Below the pieces are notes generated by a model, which saw only the letters and a list, made by a program, of their open reading frames with translations, made no database searches and was not told the DNA's origin. From DAOPYE01 sp035352715 (GTDB taxonomy: Bacteria > Acidobacteriota > Holophagae > Holophagales > Holophagaceae), in NCBI GenBank assembly GCA_035352715.1, contig DAOPYE010000063.1, positions 1 to 15,766 of the forward strand: a DNA stretch of 15,766 nucleotides, read 5' to 3'. The translations under genes and the position numbers were made by a program. The stretch's first letter is position 1; each line of letters begins with the position of its first letter. This document shows, in pieces, positions 1-6,837 of this stretch.

Positions 1-547
1 CCTGCGCGAACTGGCGCGCGAAGCCGAAGCGCTCGGCCTGGTACTGCTCCCGGGCGTGAAGTCGTATGCCACGGATCCCGACTACCTGGATGCGCTGGAG
101 GATCGGATCCGACAATCACTGTCGAATTCCCCCGACGCGGCCCTCGTCTTCAGCGCCCACGGCCTGCCGCTTCGCCAGATTCGGGCGGGAGATCCTTACG
201 AGCGCGAGCTCCACGCCACGATCGACGCCCTGAAAACCCGGCTGGGTCCAATCCCCGGAGGCTGTCATCTCGCCTACCAGAGCAAGGTCGGGCCGATGGC
301 CTGGCTGGGGCCTTCCCTGGAGACGGTGCTGAAGAATTTGGCGGGCCGGGATGTCGTCGTCTGCCCTATCAGCTTCACCGGCGAGCACATCGAGACCCTG
401 CACGAACTGGACATCCACTACCGCGCCCTGGCCCAGCGCTTCGGCATCCAGGGCTACGCCCGCGTCCCCGCGCCCGGCCTGCATCCTGCATTCATTCGCT
501 GCCTGGCGAAGCAGACGCTGGGGGCGCTGGAACATGCTGGCTGCTGA
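1..547 (+). CDS. hemH: Ferrochelatase, C-terminal part (5' end outside window)
   Basis: This enzyme inserts Fe(2+) into protoporphyrin IX in the last step of protoheme synthesis (or acts on coproporphyrin III in the coproheme variant). The reading frame is open from base 2, so a GTG at 56 is internal and the true start lies upstream of the window. The family motif FSAHGLP is present, with the catalytic/metal-binding His encoded at 158-160. The second signature SFTGEHIETLHELD follows, with its conserved Glu at 392-394. About 181 codons are visible, roughly the C-terminal half of a 310-350 residue enzyme, and the protein ends GALEHAGC. It has no long C-terminal membrane tail. queD starts 76 bp downstream. 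No other heme gene is visible, so any heme operon would lie to the left. Confidence 0.95.
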   Translation, partial: LRELAREAEALGLVLLPGVKSYATDPDYLDALEDRIRQSLSNSPDAALVFSAHGLPLRQIRAGDPYERELHATIDALKTRLGPIPGGCHLAYQSKVGPMAWLGPSLETVLKNLAGRDVVVCPISFTGEHIETLHELDIHYRALAQRFGIQGYARVPAPGLHPAFIRCLAKQTLGALEHAGC

Positions 548-623
548 AGCATCTGAAGACCAGGACGGGTTGGATGGGCCCTGTCACAATGGGTCGTCCA
601 CGGGTTCTTTTAGGCGTGAAATC

Positions 624-971
624 ATGATTCTTCGCAAGGAATACGGCTTCGAGGCCGCCCATTTCATCTACAACCATCCCGGCAAGTGCCGAAATCTGCA
701 CGGGCACAGCTACAAGCTGTTCGTCTGTGTCGAGGGCGAAGTGAAGCCGGAGACGGGCATGATCATCGACTTCTACGATCTCTCGCAGATCGTGGTGGAG
801 CGCGTGATCAGCCGCCTGGATCATCACTTTCTCAATGATCTGATCCCGCTGTCCACGGCCGAGAACATCTCCGTATGGATCTGGCAGCAGCTCAAGCCCG
901 CGCTGCCGGGCCTGTGCCAGATCGAGCTGTTCGAGACCACGGACAACTGCGTGATATACCGGGGGGAATGA
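624..971 (+). CDS. queD: 6-carboxy-5,6,7,8-tetrahydropterin synthase (QueD/PTPS family)
   Basis: This protein probably converts 7,8-dihydroneopterin triphosphate to 6-carboxytetrahydropterin, an early step in queuosine (7-deazaguanine) synthesis; it is cytosolic. It has 115 residues, typical for QueD. Zinc ligands are H13, H26 and H28 (motif CRNLHGHSY). C22 is the catalytic Cys, D66-H67 in LDHHFLND complete the catalytic set, TAEN lies at 78-81, and E104 in FETTDN is the pterin-binding Glu. The ATG at 624 is chosen because the family always begins just before the (Y/F)xxAAH segment; the Shine-Dalgarno is weak (an AGG within TTTTAGGCGTG). Its stop overlaps the start region of the following lipoprotein gene, implying translational coupling. 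No queE or queC is visible here. A PTPS-type tetrahydropterin role cannot be excluded, but the Cys-containing motif fits QueD. Confidence 0.93.
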   Translation: MILRKEYGFEAAHFIYNHPGKCRNLHGHSYKLFVCVEGEVKPETGMIIDFYDLSQIVVERVISRLDHHFLNDLIPLSTAENISVWIWQQLKPALPGLCQIELFETTDNCVIYRGE

Positions 972-1480
972 TGGCTTCGCGCATGAAGTGGCTGGCCATC
1001 CCCGCGCTGACGCTGCTGGGGGGATGCAATCTCCTGGATCCGCGCGTGGCCTACCGCGAAGCGGCGCAGAAGCTCAACGTCACCCTGGATCGCGTGGAAC
1101 CCAAGCTGGATTTGGCCTTCCCGCTGGATCGCTCGCGCCTGCGGCTAAAGCTGACGCTGGGCGTGGATAACCCGTCCGATCTCCGCCTTTCTGCACGGTC
1201 CCTTGGCGGCGATATCCGCCTGGAGCGCAACGGCCGCGTCTTCAATATCGGGCGCCTGAGCTTCGAGCATGGCGTGGATCTGCCCGCCCACGGCCGCGTG
1301 CCGGTCGTCGCCGAGATCAGCATCGCCTACGGCGATCTGAAGGATGCGCTGCCCGCCCTGCAGGGCGTGGTCATCGAGAACCAGAGTGGTGTCTGGACGC
1401 TGGATGGATCGATGCAGGTGGATGTCCTGGGCATCCCCTTCACGGCCCCTCTGCGCACCCGCAAACACGTCGGGCATTGA
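971..1480 (+). CDS. Small lipoprotein with LEA14/WHy-like domain
   Basis: This is a predicted lipoprotein of about 169 residues. The N-terminus has a short basic segment, a hydrophobic stretch (WLAIPALTLLGG) and a lipobox LGGC, placing the lipidated Cys at residue 19 (counting from 971). The body reads as beta-rich, with the phrases LGVDNPSDLRLSARSLGGDI, VFNIGRLSF and VPVVAEISI. These resemble LEA14/Water-stress-Hypersensitive (WHy) domains, which occur in bacterial lipoproteins of unknown exact role. Starts are ambiguous: ATG 968 overlaps the queD stop as ATGA, ATG 971 sits 4 bases after a GGGGGG run (961-966) and is preferred, and ATG 983 would give a shorter signal peptide. The gene lies between queD and a HAD hydrolase with minimal spacing, so the three are probably co-transcribed. 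The lipobox is clear; the domain assignment is by resemblance. Confidence 0.82.
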   Translation: MASRMKWLAIPALTLLGGCNLLDPRVAYREAAQKLNVTLDRVEPKLDLAFPLDRSRLRLKLTLGVDNPSDLRLSARSLGGDIRLERNGRVFNIGRLSFEHGVDLPAHGRVPVVAEISIAYGDLKDALPALQGVVIENQSGVWTLDGSMQVDVLGIPFTAPLRTRKHVGH

Positions 1481-1481
1481 T

Positions 1482-2162
1482 ATGCTTCGCGCCGTGGTGT
1501 TCGATCTGTGGAACACCCTGGTGCATAGCCGTGGCGGGGATCCCTTTCGGCATCTGGGCGCATTCATGACGCCCGAGCAGATCGTCCATCTGCCCGCCAT
1601 GGAGCGCGACGCCATGAGCCGCCGCTACGAGAGCGCCCAGGCCTTCCTGGCGGGCTGGCGCGTGCTGCTGGGGCTTGGCGCGGAGCAGCACCGCGCCATG
1701 GCCGAGGTGCTGGAACAGGCGGCGACGGACGCGGAATGCTACCCCGAGGCCCAGGATGCGCTCGCGGCCGTGCGCTCCATCGCCCGCACCGCGCTGCTCT
1801 CCAACACGCAGAGCTTCGATATGGCATTCCTGGAGCGCCTGGAATTGGCCTTCCCCGCGGGGCAACGATTCCTGAGCGCCGAGCTGGGCGTCCTGAAGCC
1901 GGACCGCGCCGCCTTCGAAGCGGTGCAGGCCCGCATGGGGCTATTCCCGGGCGAGCTGGCGATGGTGGGTGATAGTTGGGATGACGATGTGCGGGGCGCG
2001 CTGGATGCAGGATGGACGGCGATCTGGCTGAACCGCGATGGAAGACCGAGGCCCGCGCATGACCCGGAAGCGGACTTGATCGAGGTGCGGGATCTGGCGC
2101 AGGTGCCCGTCGCCATCGCCGCCCTTCAGGCGGGGGCGCGATGCAATACCTGCTTGGGCTGA
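1482..2162 (+). CDS. HAD-superfamily hydrolase with atypical motif I (DLWNT)
   Basis: This is a soluble HAD-like hydrolase of 226 residues. Motif I is FDLWNTL with nucleophile D8. Motif II is LLSNTQ (S107). Motif III is the Lys of GVLKPDRAAF (K139). Motif IV is GDSWDDDVRGALDAG (D164, with D168/D169 for Mg2+). A helical cap of about 80 residues lies between motifs I and II, typical of subfamily I. The second Asp of the usual phosphatase DxDxT motif is replaced by W10, so the general acid/base is missing from its normal place; the substrate and even the reaction type (phosphatase or other) are uncertain. The ATG begins one base after the lipoprotein stop, so translation is probably coupled, and no good Shine-Dalgarno is visible. 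The last residues (ARCNTCLG) add a Cys pair of unknown meaning. Confidence 0.88.
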   Translation: MLRAVVFDLWNTLVHSRGGDPFRHLGAFMTPEQIVHLPAMERDAMSRRYESAQAFLAGWRVLLGLGAEQHRAMAEVLEQAATDAECYPEAQDALAAVRSIARTALLSNTQSFDMAFLERLELAFPAGQRFLSAELGVLKPDRAAFEAVQARMGLFPGELAMVGDSWDDDVRGALDAGWTAIWLNRDGRPRPAHDPEADLIEVRDLAQVPVAIAALQAGARCNTCLG

Positions 2163-2211
2163 TATTCTTTCCATCCATGGACATGAACGCACGCGAAACA
2201 GGAGTCACCCC

Positions 2212-2781
2212 ATGAGCACCGTCGAGAGCATCCAGGCCGAAGCCAAGAAGCGCATGAAATCGTCCATCGAGACGCTGAAGAAGGAAATGGCGACCATCCG
2301 CACGGGCCGCGCCAACGCGTCGATCCTGGATTCCGTGGAAGTCGAATACTACGGCTCCACGATGCCCCTGAATCAGATCGGCTCTGTCACGGTGCCCGAA
2401 TCATCCACGCTGGTCATCACGCCCTACGACAAGAGCGCCATCAAGGCCATCGAGACCGCGATCCTGAAATCCGAGCTGGGCCTGAACCCCGGCAATGACG
2501 GCAATGTGATCCGCCTGCCCATCCCGCCCCTCACGGAAGAGCGCCGCAAGGAGCTGACCAAGCTCGTGGCCAAGCTGGCCGAAGAGATCCGCACCGCCAT
2601 TCGCAACGTCCGCCGCGACGCCAACGATGACGTGAAGAAGGTCGAGAAGGACAAGACCTCGGGCCTGAGCGAGGACGCCGCCAAGAAGGCGCTGGAGGTG
2701 ATCCAGAAGGTCACCGACGAAGCCATCAAGGAAGTCGACGAGATCGTGAAGCACAAGGATGCCGAGATCATGAAGATCTGA
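2212..2781 (+). CDS. frr: Ribosome recycling factor
   Basis: This factor splits post-termination ribosomes together with EF-G and GTP. It has 189 residues, close to the usual 185. The full-length family pattern is visible: N-terminal helix KRMKSSIETLKKEMATIRTG, the Rx-A-N/SILDSVEVEYYG stretch, domain II (GSVTVPESSTLVITPYDKSA), LPIPPLTEERRKEL, and the conserved basic helix AIRNVRRDANDD containing the tRNA-mimic arginines. The start is supported by an AGGAG Shine-Dalgarno at 2200-2204, seven bases before the ATG. It stands 49 bp after the HAD gene and is followed by a strong terminator. The usual pyrH or tsf neighbours are absent on this side. Confidence 0.98.
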   Translation: MSTVESIQAEAKKRMKSSIETLKKEMATIRTGRANASILDSVEVEYYGSTMPLNQIGSVTVPESSTLVITPYDKSAIKAIETAILKSELGLNPGNDGNVIRLPIPPLTEERRKELTKLVAKLAEEIRTAIRNVRRDANDDVKKVEKDKTSGLSEDAAKKALEVIQKVTDEAIKEVDEIVKHKDAEIMKI

Positions 2782-2812
2782 AGCAGATCGATCCGGGGCC
2801 TTCGGGCCTCAA

Positions 2813-2850
2813 CGAGAAAGGGCGCGGAAATCCGCGCCCTTTCTCGTTTT
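2813..2850. terminator. Strong intrinsic terminator between frr and rseP
   Basis: A near-perfect inverted repeat: the left arm at 2813-2827 begins CGAGAAAGGGCG and pairs with 2832-2846 (15 bp) around a four-base loop. TTTT follows at 2847-2850 on the + strand, as expected for a Rho-independent terminator of frr. On the - strand the stem is followed by only two T residues, so it may also help end rseP, less efficiently. A second small hairpin with a C(UUCG)G tetraloop lies just before it at 2795-2810. Confidence 0.85.
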
Positions 2851-2858
2851 CAGGAATC

Positions 2859-3986
2859 TCAGTGCTTCAGCTTCCAGACATCCAGGAAGAGCGCCAGCCC
2901 CATCAGCGTGATGATGAAGAAGAACCCGCCGGTCATGATGCGCTCCTTCATCTGGATGGAGAGATCCTTCCGCCGCAGCTTCTCGAAGGTGAGGATCGCC
3001 ATGTGGCCGCCATCCAGGAAGGGGATGGGCAGCGCGTTCAGCACGGCCAGATTGATGGAGATGAAGGAGCAGGTGAACAGGAACGCCAGCCAACCAGCTT
3101 TGGCAGCTTCGCTGCCCACCTTGGCGATGGCGATGGGGCCGCCCATCTCCTTGATGTCCAGGGCGCCGCTCACCAGGCGACCATAGCCCTTGATCACGGT
3201 CCAGGTGATGTTCTTCGTGGCGCGCAGCGACATGGGAACGGCCCGCCCCAGATCCGCGAACTGGAACGCGCGGGGTGCACCCTCGGGCTCGCCGGGCACG
3301 TTCTGGATGCCCAGGCGACCGGTCTTGCCCTCGGCGCTCGGCGTCAGGATCAGGTTCAGGTTTTGACCCCCGCGGCGAACTTCAAAGGCGATCGGCTGGC
3401 CCGGGTGCTTCTGGATGAAGGGGACGATATCGTCGTTCCAGTCCGCCTGCGGCAGCTGGTGGGGCCCTACGCGACGCAGTTCGTCGCCGGATTTCAGGCC
3501 GCCCGCTTCCGCCGCGCCGCCCGCGATCACCTGCACGCGCACGGGGGGATCGGGATAGCGCACCTGGTTCAGGCTGATGGCGTAGAGCAGGATGGCGGCG
3601 GTGGCGAGATTGGACAGGATGCCGCCCGCATAGAACAGCATCCGCTTGCGGTAGGGCTGATTCAGGAAGCCGTAGAGATCCTCGGCGTCGGGCTCCTCCG
3701 GGTTGTAGCCAGCCAGCTTCACGTAGCCGCCCAGGGGCAGCGCCGAAAGGCGCACATCCGTCTCGCGCCACTTGAAGCCCAGCAGGCGCGACCCGAATCC
3801 CAGCGAGAAGGTCTCCACCGGCATGCCCATCCATTTGGCCGCGAGGAAGTGCCCCAGCTCGTGCAGGAAGATCAGTCCCGCGATCATCACCACCGCGCCA
3901 GCGATGCCAACCAGCTTGGGGGTGGCAACCAGGGCGATGACCAGGACAGGGGCCAAAGCAGGAGCGAGAGTCAGGAAACGCTTCAT
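2859..3986 (-). CDS. rseP: RseP/RasP-type site-2 intramembrane metalloprotease
   Basis: This membrane-embedded zinc protease cuts transmembrane segments, classically anti-sigma factors after a first cut outside the membrane, and clears leftover signal peptides. It has 375 residues. HELGH at 42-46 gives the zinc His pair and catalytic Glu. LPLGGYVKLAG forms the membrane-associated beta-loop, YAGGILSN is the conserved Asn motif, a single PDZ domain (around RVQVIAGGAAEAGGLKSGDE) is in the periplasmic region, and NALPIPFLDGGH supplies the third zinc ligand D325. The C-terminus has another hydrophobic helix (GFFFIITLMGLALFL). The ATG at 3986 has an AAGGA Shine-Dalgarno in good position. Oddly, HExxH sits about 20 residues further in than in E. 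coli or Bacillus proteins, because of an added hydrophobic N-terminus. dxr, cdsA and uppS, its frequent partners, are not adjacent. Confidence 0.95.
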   Translation of the reverse strand: MKRFLTLAPALAPVLVIALVATPKLVGIAGAVVMIAGLIFLHELGHFLAAKWMGMPVETFSLGFGSRLLGFKWRETDVRLSALPLGGYVKLAGYNPEEPDAEDLYGFLNQPYRKRMLFYAGGILSNLATAAILLYAISLNQVRYPDPPVRVQVIAGGAAEAGGLKSGDELRRVGPHQLPQADWNDDIVPFIQKHPGQPIAFEVRRGGQNLNLILTPSAEGKTGRLGIQNVPGEPEGAPRAFQFADLGRAVPMSLRATKNITWTVIKGYGRLVSGALDIKEMGGPIAIAKVGSEAAKAGWLAFLFTCSFISINLAVLNALPIPFLDGGHMAILTFEKLRRKDLSIQMKERIMTGGFFFIITLMGLALFLDVWKLKH

Positions 3987-4031
3987 GGGGATCCTTGCGA
4001 CACGTCCCATCCATTGAGGGGCGAAAGATTG

Positions 4032-4037
4032 ATTATC
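4032..4037 (-). promoter_or_regulatory. rseP: Possible -10 element (GATAAT) for rseP
   Basis: Read on the - strand, GATAAT lies 45 bases before the rseP ATG in the 117-bp divergent gap. It matches five of six -10 positions. No convincing -35 hexamer is seen at 16-18 bp, so this is tentative. Confidence 0.25.
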
Positions 4038-4091
4038 CCGAGAATACGCCAAAGGGCCTATGCGATTCCTCCGCGCACCGAACGGTTCATC

Positions 4092-4097
4092 TACACT
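4092..4097 (+). promoter_or_regulatory. Possible -10 element (TACACT) of the phospholipase gene
   Basis: TACACT lies six bases before the ATG at 4104. A start site seven or so bases downstream would fall on the start codon, giving a leaderless mRNA; this agrees with the absence of any Shine-Dalgarno before this gene. No good -35 is visible. The same hexamer at the same distance precedes smpB. Confidence 0.3.
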
Positions 4098-4103
4098 CCT
4101 GTC

Positions 4104-6836
4104 ATGAAGCCGATCGCCTTTCCATGTGCAGGGTCCTGCAGGCGCGCCTGGTTGGGCGCGGGCCTTCGCCTGTGGATGCCGGTGCTGATGACCCTGGGGC
4201 TTTCGGCCCAGGAGCGCATGAGCCTTGAACGGCGCGAGCCGGACTACCGCTTCCGCATGCGGGCGGAATACCGCGTCCCCGGCCAGCGCAGACTGGCCCT
4301 GGCCCTGCGCGGCGGCAGCGCCAAGGGCCTCGCCCATCTGGGCGTCTTCCAGGGGCTGGATGCAGAGAATCTGCCCGCCGACGCCATCACAGGCACCAGC
4401 GCGGGCAGCCTCATGGGCAGCCTGTACGCCTCCGGCTTTTCGGGCGAAGGCATCGCCACACTGTTCCGCAACCGGGATTTCGGGATCGTCATGGACGACC
4501 GCTGGCGCGAGCCGGGCTGGTCCCTTTCCGAAGATGAACGCGCCCACGCGACCCTGTTCAGCTTCGCGTTCCGCCATGGGCGTCTGGATCTGCTGCCCGG
4601 TGGCATCCGCAGCCGGAAGATGCGCCTGGCCCTGATGCCTCTGCTGGGGCGCGCCGCGTGGATGGCGGGCGGCGATTTCGATCGCCTGCGCATGCCGCTG
4701 CGCGTGGTCACCAGCGATCTGACCGATGGCCGGGGCCGCGTATTCGCCTCGGGATCCCTGGTCGACGTGGTGATGGCCAGCACCTGTCTGCCCGGCATCT
4801 TCGAGCCCGTGGAAATCGACGGCCATCAGTTCGTGGATGGCGGCCCCTACGAAAACCTGCCGGTGCTGACTTCGCGCGCGGCCTTCCCCGAAATGGCCCA
4901 GGTGGGCGTCGCCATCGGCCGGCCGTGGAACCGCGAGGCCAAGGGCAATGTGCTGACGCTCATGGACGCTTCGCTCGATCTGGCCATGGCGCAGACCGAA
5001 CAGCGCAGCGGCGCTTCGGCGGATCTCTTGATCCGGCCCGATATGACAGAGAGTGACGAATTCGATTTCCATAATCAGGTGGATGCCCTGACTGCCCTGG
5101 GGCGCTCGGCCTTCGACGCGCATCGCCTGGAGCTGGAGCGCCTGATCTACGGTCCCCAATCCGAGCGCCCGGCGGCTTCCAGTGTGCAACTGGCGGACGA
5201 CGGCGGCATCCCGGAAGCCAAGGCCTGGCTGGAGACGATCTGCAAGGACGAGCCAGCGACGGGGCCCCTTCCCCGCCGCGCGCTGTGGCGCGTCCTGCGC
5301 CGGGCGCACACGGATCTGCCCATCGCCGGAGCCGAAATCACGCTGGGCGCGGGGCCGCAGGATCCCGCCACGCTTCGCCTGATCCCCGCGCCCATGATCA
5401 GGAAGATCGAACTAGATCTGCCCGAACACTGGACCTCGGGAACCCCTGCCCAAATCCGCGCTTGGCTGGCCGAGCCCCCCTTCGCCCTGGCAGAAGGACA
5501 GCGCTTCCGGGAAGGTACGTGGGGCCGCGCGCTGGAAGCCCTGCTGGTGAGAGCGGTGCTGAACCAGGCACCCATTCTGGATCTACAAGGCAGTGGCCTC
5601 CAGCCGGATGGCACGCTGGTACTGCGGGTGAGGGAGCCGCGCATCCATCAGGTGCTGAGCGTGGATACGACCTTCCAGCGCCCCCTGGCCCGCTTCCTGG
5701 AACCCCTGCGCCGCCAGCCCGTGCGCACCGATGAGCTGGCCGAAAGCCTGAACCGGGCCAGCACGCGCCTGGGGCTTTCGCGCCTGCTGCCGGAACTGCG
5801 CGAGGACAGCGGCCAGTTGAATCTGGTGCTGAAGCCCCAGAAGGCCCCCTCCCTCGAGCTGCAACCCCAGTTCGCCTACGAATCCGCCTGGGGCGGCCAC
5901 GTGGGCCTGGATATCGGCAGCCCGGATGTGCTGGGCACCGGCACGCAGCTTCAGCTGCACGGCGCGGTGAATGATCTGCAGACGCGGCTTCAAGGCCATC
6001 TGCTGGGCGTCTCGCGCGCGCTGCCCAGCGTGGGGCTGGGGCTATCCGGCAGCCTGCTGCGCCAATGGTTCCCCACCGAAGCGGGCGCCCCCGACCGCAA
6101 GATCATGCAGGGCAACGTGGGGCTGCGCTTCCTGGGCCGCTTCGGAATGGAGGACCGCGGCCTGCTGCAAGTGGATCTCGGCCAGGCGCGGGGCTATTCG
6201 AGAACAGCGGGCGTCCTCACCCCCACCCATCGGGCCAACTGGATGAAGGCCGCCTTCGAATGGGATTCCTTCGACTACCACACCCTGCCCACGGATGGCT
6301 TTCTGGTGCGCGGCGCCTATTCGCGGGCCTTCCACGCGCAGGAGGGCCCGATGTTCACGGAAGGCTATCTGCGCCTGCGCCGCCTGTGGGGACGCCTGGG
6401 ACCCGAGGGCAGCCCCGTGGGCCTGGATCTCGACGCCGAGGTGGCGACCCAGAAGGATGCGCCCATGGAGCGGTGGTCCATCGTCGGCGGCTCGGAATCC
6501 TTCATCGGGAGCCATAGCGCGCGCTACCTCGCGCCCAATATGGCGATCCTGCGAACGGGATTCCCCTTCACGGCGGCGACCTTCCTGGGCGTGGCCATCC
6601 AGGCCGTGCCCCGCATCGATATCGGGCGGATCGCGCCCAACTACCAGGAGCTCTACCGGGGCGATCGCGTGATCGGCTACGGCCTGGTGCTGCGCGGCGC
6701 GCTCAAGAGCCTCTACCTGGAACTGGCCGCCGGACGGACCGAGTACCGGGATGCGCAATCCAGCTCGCTGAGACAGGAAAAGCACCTCAGCTTCCTCATC
6801 GGAAGCCGCCCCTTCGATCTGTGGAAGGGACGCTGA
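4104..6836 (+). CDS. Patatin-like phospholipase with POTRA and beta-barrel (type Vd autotransporter, PlpD-like)
   Basis: This protein has 910 residues. Residues 1-36 look like a signal peptide (basic RR, then a hydrophobic run ending TLGLSA), so it should be exported. A patatin domain spans about 64-270: oxyanion loop GGSAKG (K74), nucleophile S99 in GTSAG, and catalytic D245 in DGGPYENLP. After a linker, residues about 431-585 look like one or two POTRA modules (MIRKIELDL to LNLVLKPQ). About 585-910 form an Omp85/TpsB-like barrel of alternating strands. This order matches type Vd secretion (Pseudomonas PlpD, Fusobacterium FplA), where the barrel carries its own lipase across or onto the outer membrane; substrates there are phospholipids. 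It is longer than PlpD, mainly from the linker. ATG 4104 is chosen because it gives the full signal peptide; M25 (4176) is the alternative. It converges on smpB with one base between stops. Confidence 0.92.
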   Translation: MKPIAFPCAGSCRRAWLGAGLRLWMPVLMTLGLSAQERMSLERREPDYRFRMRAEYRVPGQRRLALALRGGSAKGLAHLGVFQGLDAENLPADAITGTSAGSLMGSLYASGFSGEGIATLFRNRDFGIVMDDRWREPGWSLSEDERAHATLFSFAFRHGRLDLLPGGIRSRKMRLALMPLLGRAAWMAGGDFDRLRMPLRVVTSDLTDGRGRVFASGSLVDVVMASTCLPGIFEPVEIDGHQFVDGGPYENLPVLTSRAAFPEMAQVGVAIGRPWNREAKGNVLTLMDASLDLAMAQTEQRSGASADLLIRPDMTESDEFDFHNQVDALTALGRSAFDAHRLELERLIYGPQSERPAASSVQLADDGGIPEAKAWLETICKDEPATGPLPRRALWRVLRRAHTDLPIAGAEITLGAGPQDPATLRLIPAPMIRKIELDLPEHWTSGTPAQIRAWLAEPPFALAEGQRFREGTWGRALEALLVRAVLNQAPILDLQGSGLQPDGTLVLRVREPRIHQVLSVDTTFQRPLARFLEPLRRQPVRTDELAESLNRASTRLGLSRLLPELREDSGQLNLVLKPQKAPSLELQPQFAYESAWGGHVGLDIGSPDVLGTGTQLQLHGAVNDLQTRLQGHLLGVSRALPSVGLGLSGSLLRQWFPTEAGAPDRKIMQGNVGLRFLGRFGMEDRGLLQVDLGQARGYSRTAGVLTPTHRANWMKAAFEWDSFDYHTLPTDGFLVRGAYSRAFHAQEGPMFTEGYLRLRRLWGRLGPEGSPVGLDLDAEVATQKDAPMERWSIVGGSESFIGSHSARYLAPNMAILRTGFPFTAATFLGVAIQAVPRIDIGRIAPNYQELYRGDRVIGYGLVLRGALKSLYLELAAGRTEYRDAQSSSLRQEKHLSFLIGSRPFDLWKGR

Positions 6837-6837
6837 G

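Noticed and set aside
351..623. Upstream in-frame extension of queD into hemH
   Set aside because: It overlaps ferrochelatase in another frame, and the translation is Ser/Arg/Ala rich without motifs; the PTPS family starts at the MILRKEYGF methionine.
2795..2810. UUCG-tetraloop hairpin after frr as a separate terminator
   Set aside because: The stem is only about 6 bp and has no T run; the much stronger hairpin directly following explains termination.
2862..4103. In-frame extension upstream of the phospholipase, open for 414 codons across rseP
   Set aside because: It is antisense to rseP, has shadow-like composition (His, Arg, Gln, Gly rich), and the signal peptide begins at 4104. No fusion is proposed.
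3987..5309. In-frame extension of rseP on the - strand across the phospholipase gene
   Set aside because: It is antisense to the patatin domain, has low-complexity composition, and ATG 3986 has a Shine-Dalgarno and begins the membrane domain.
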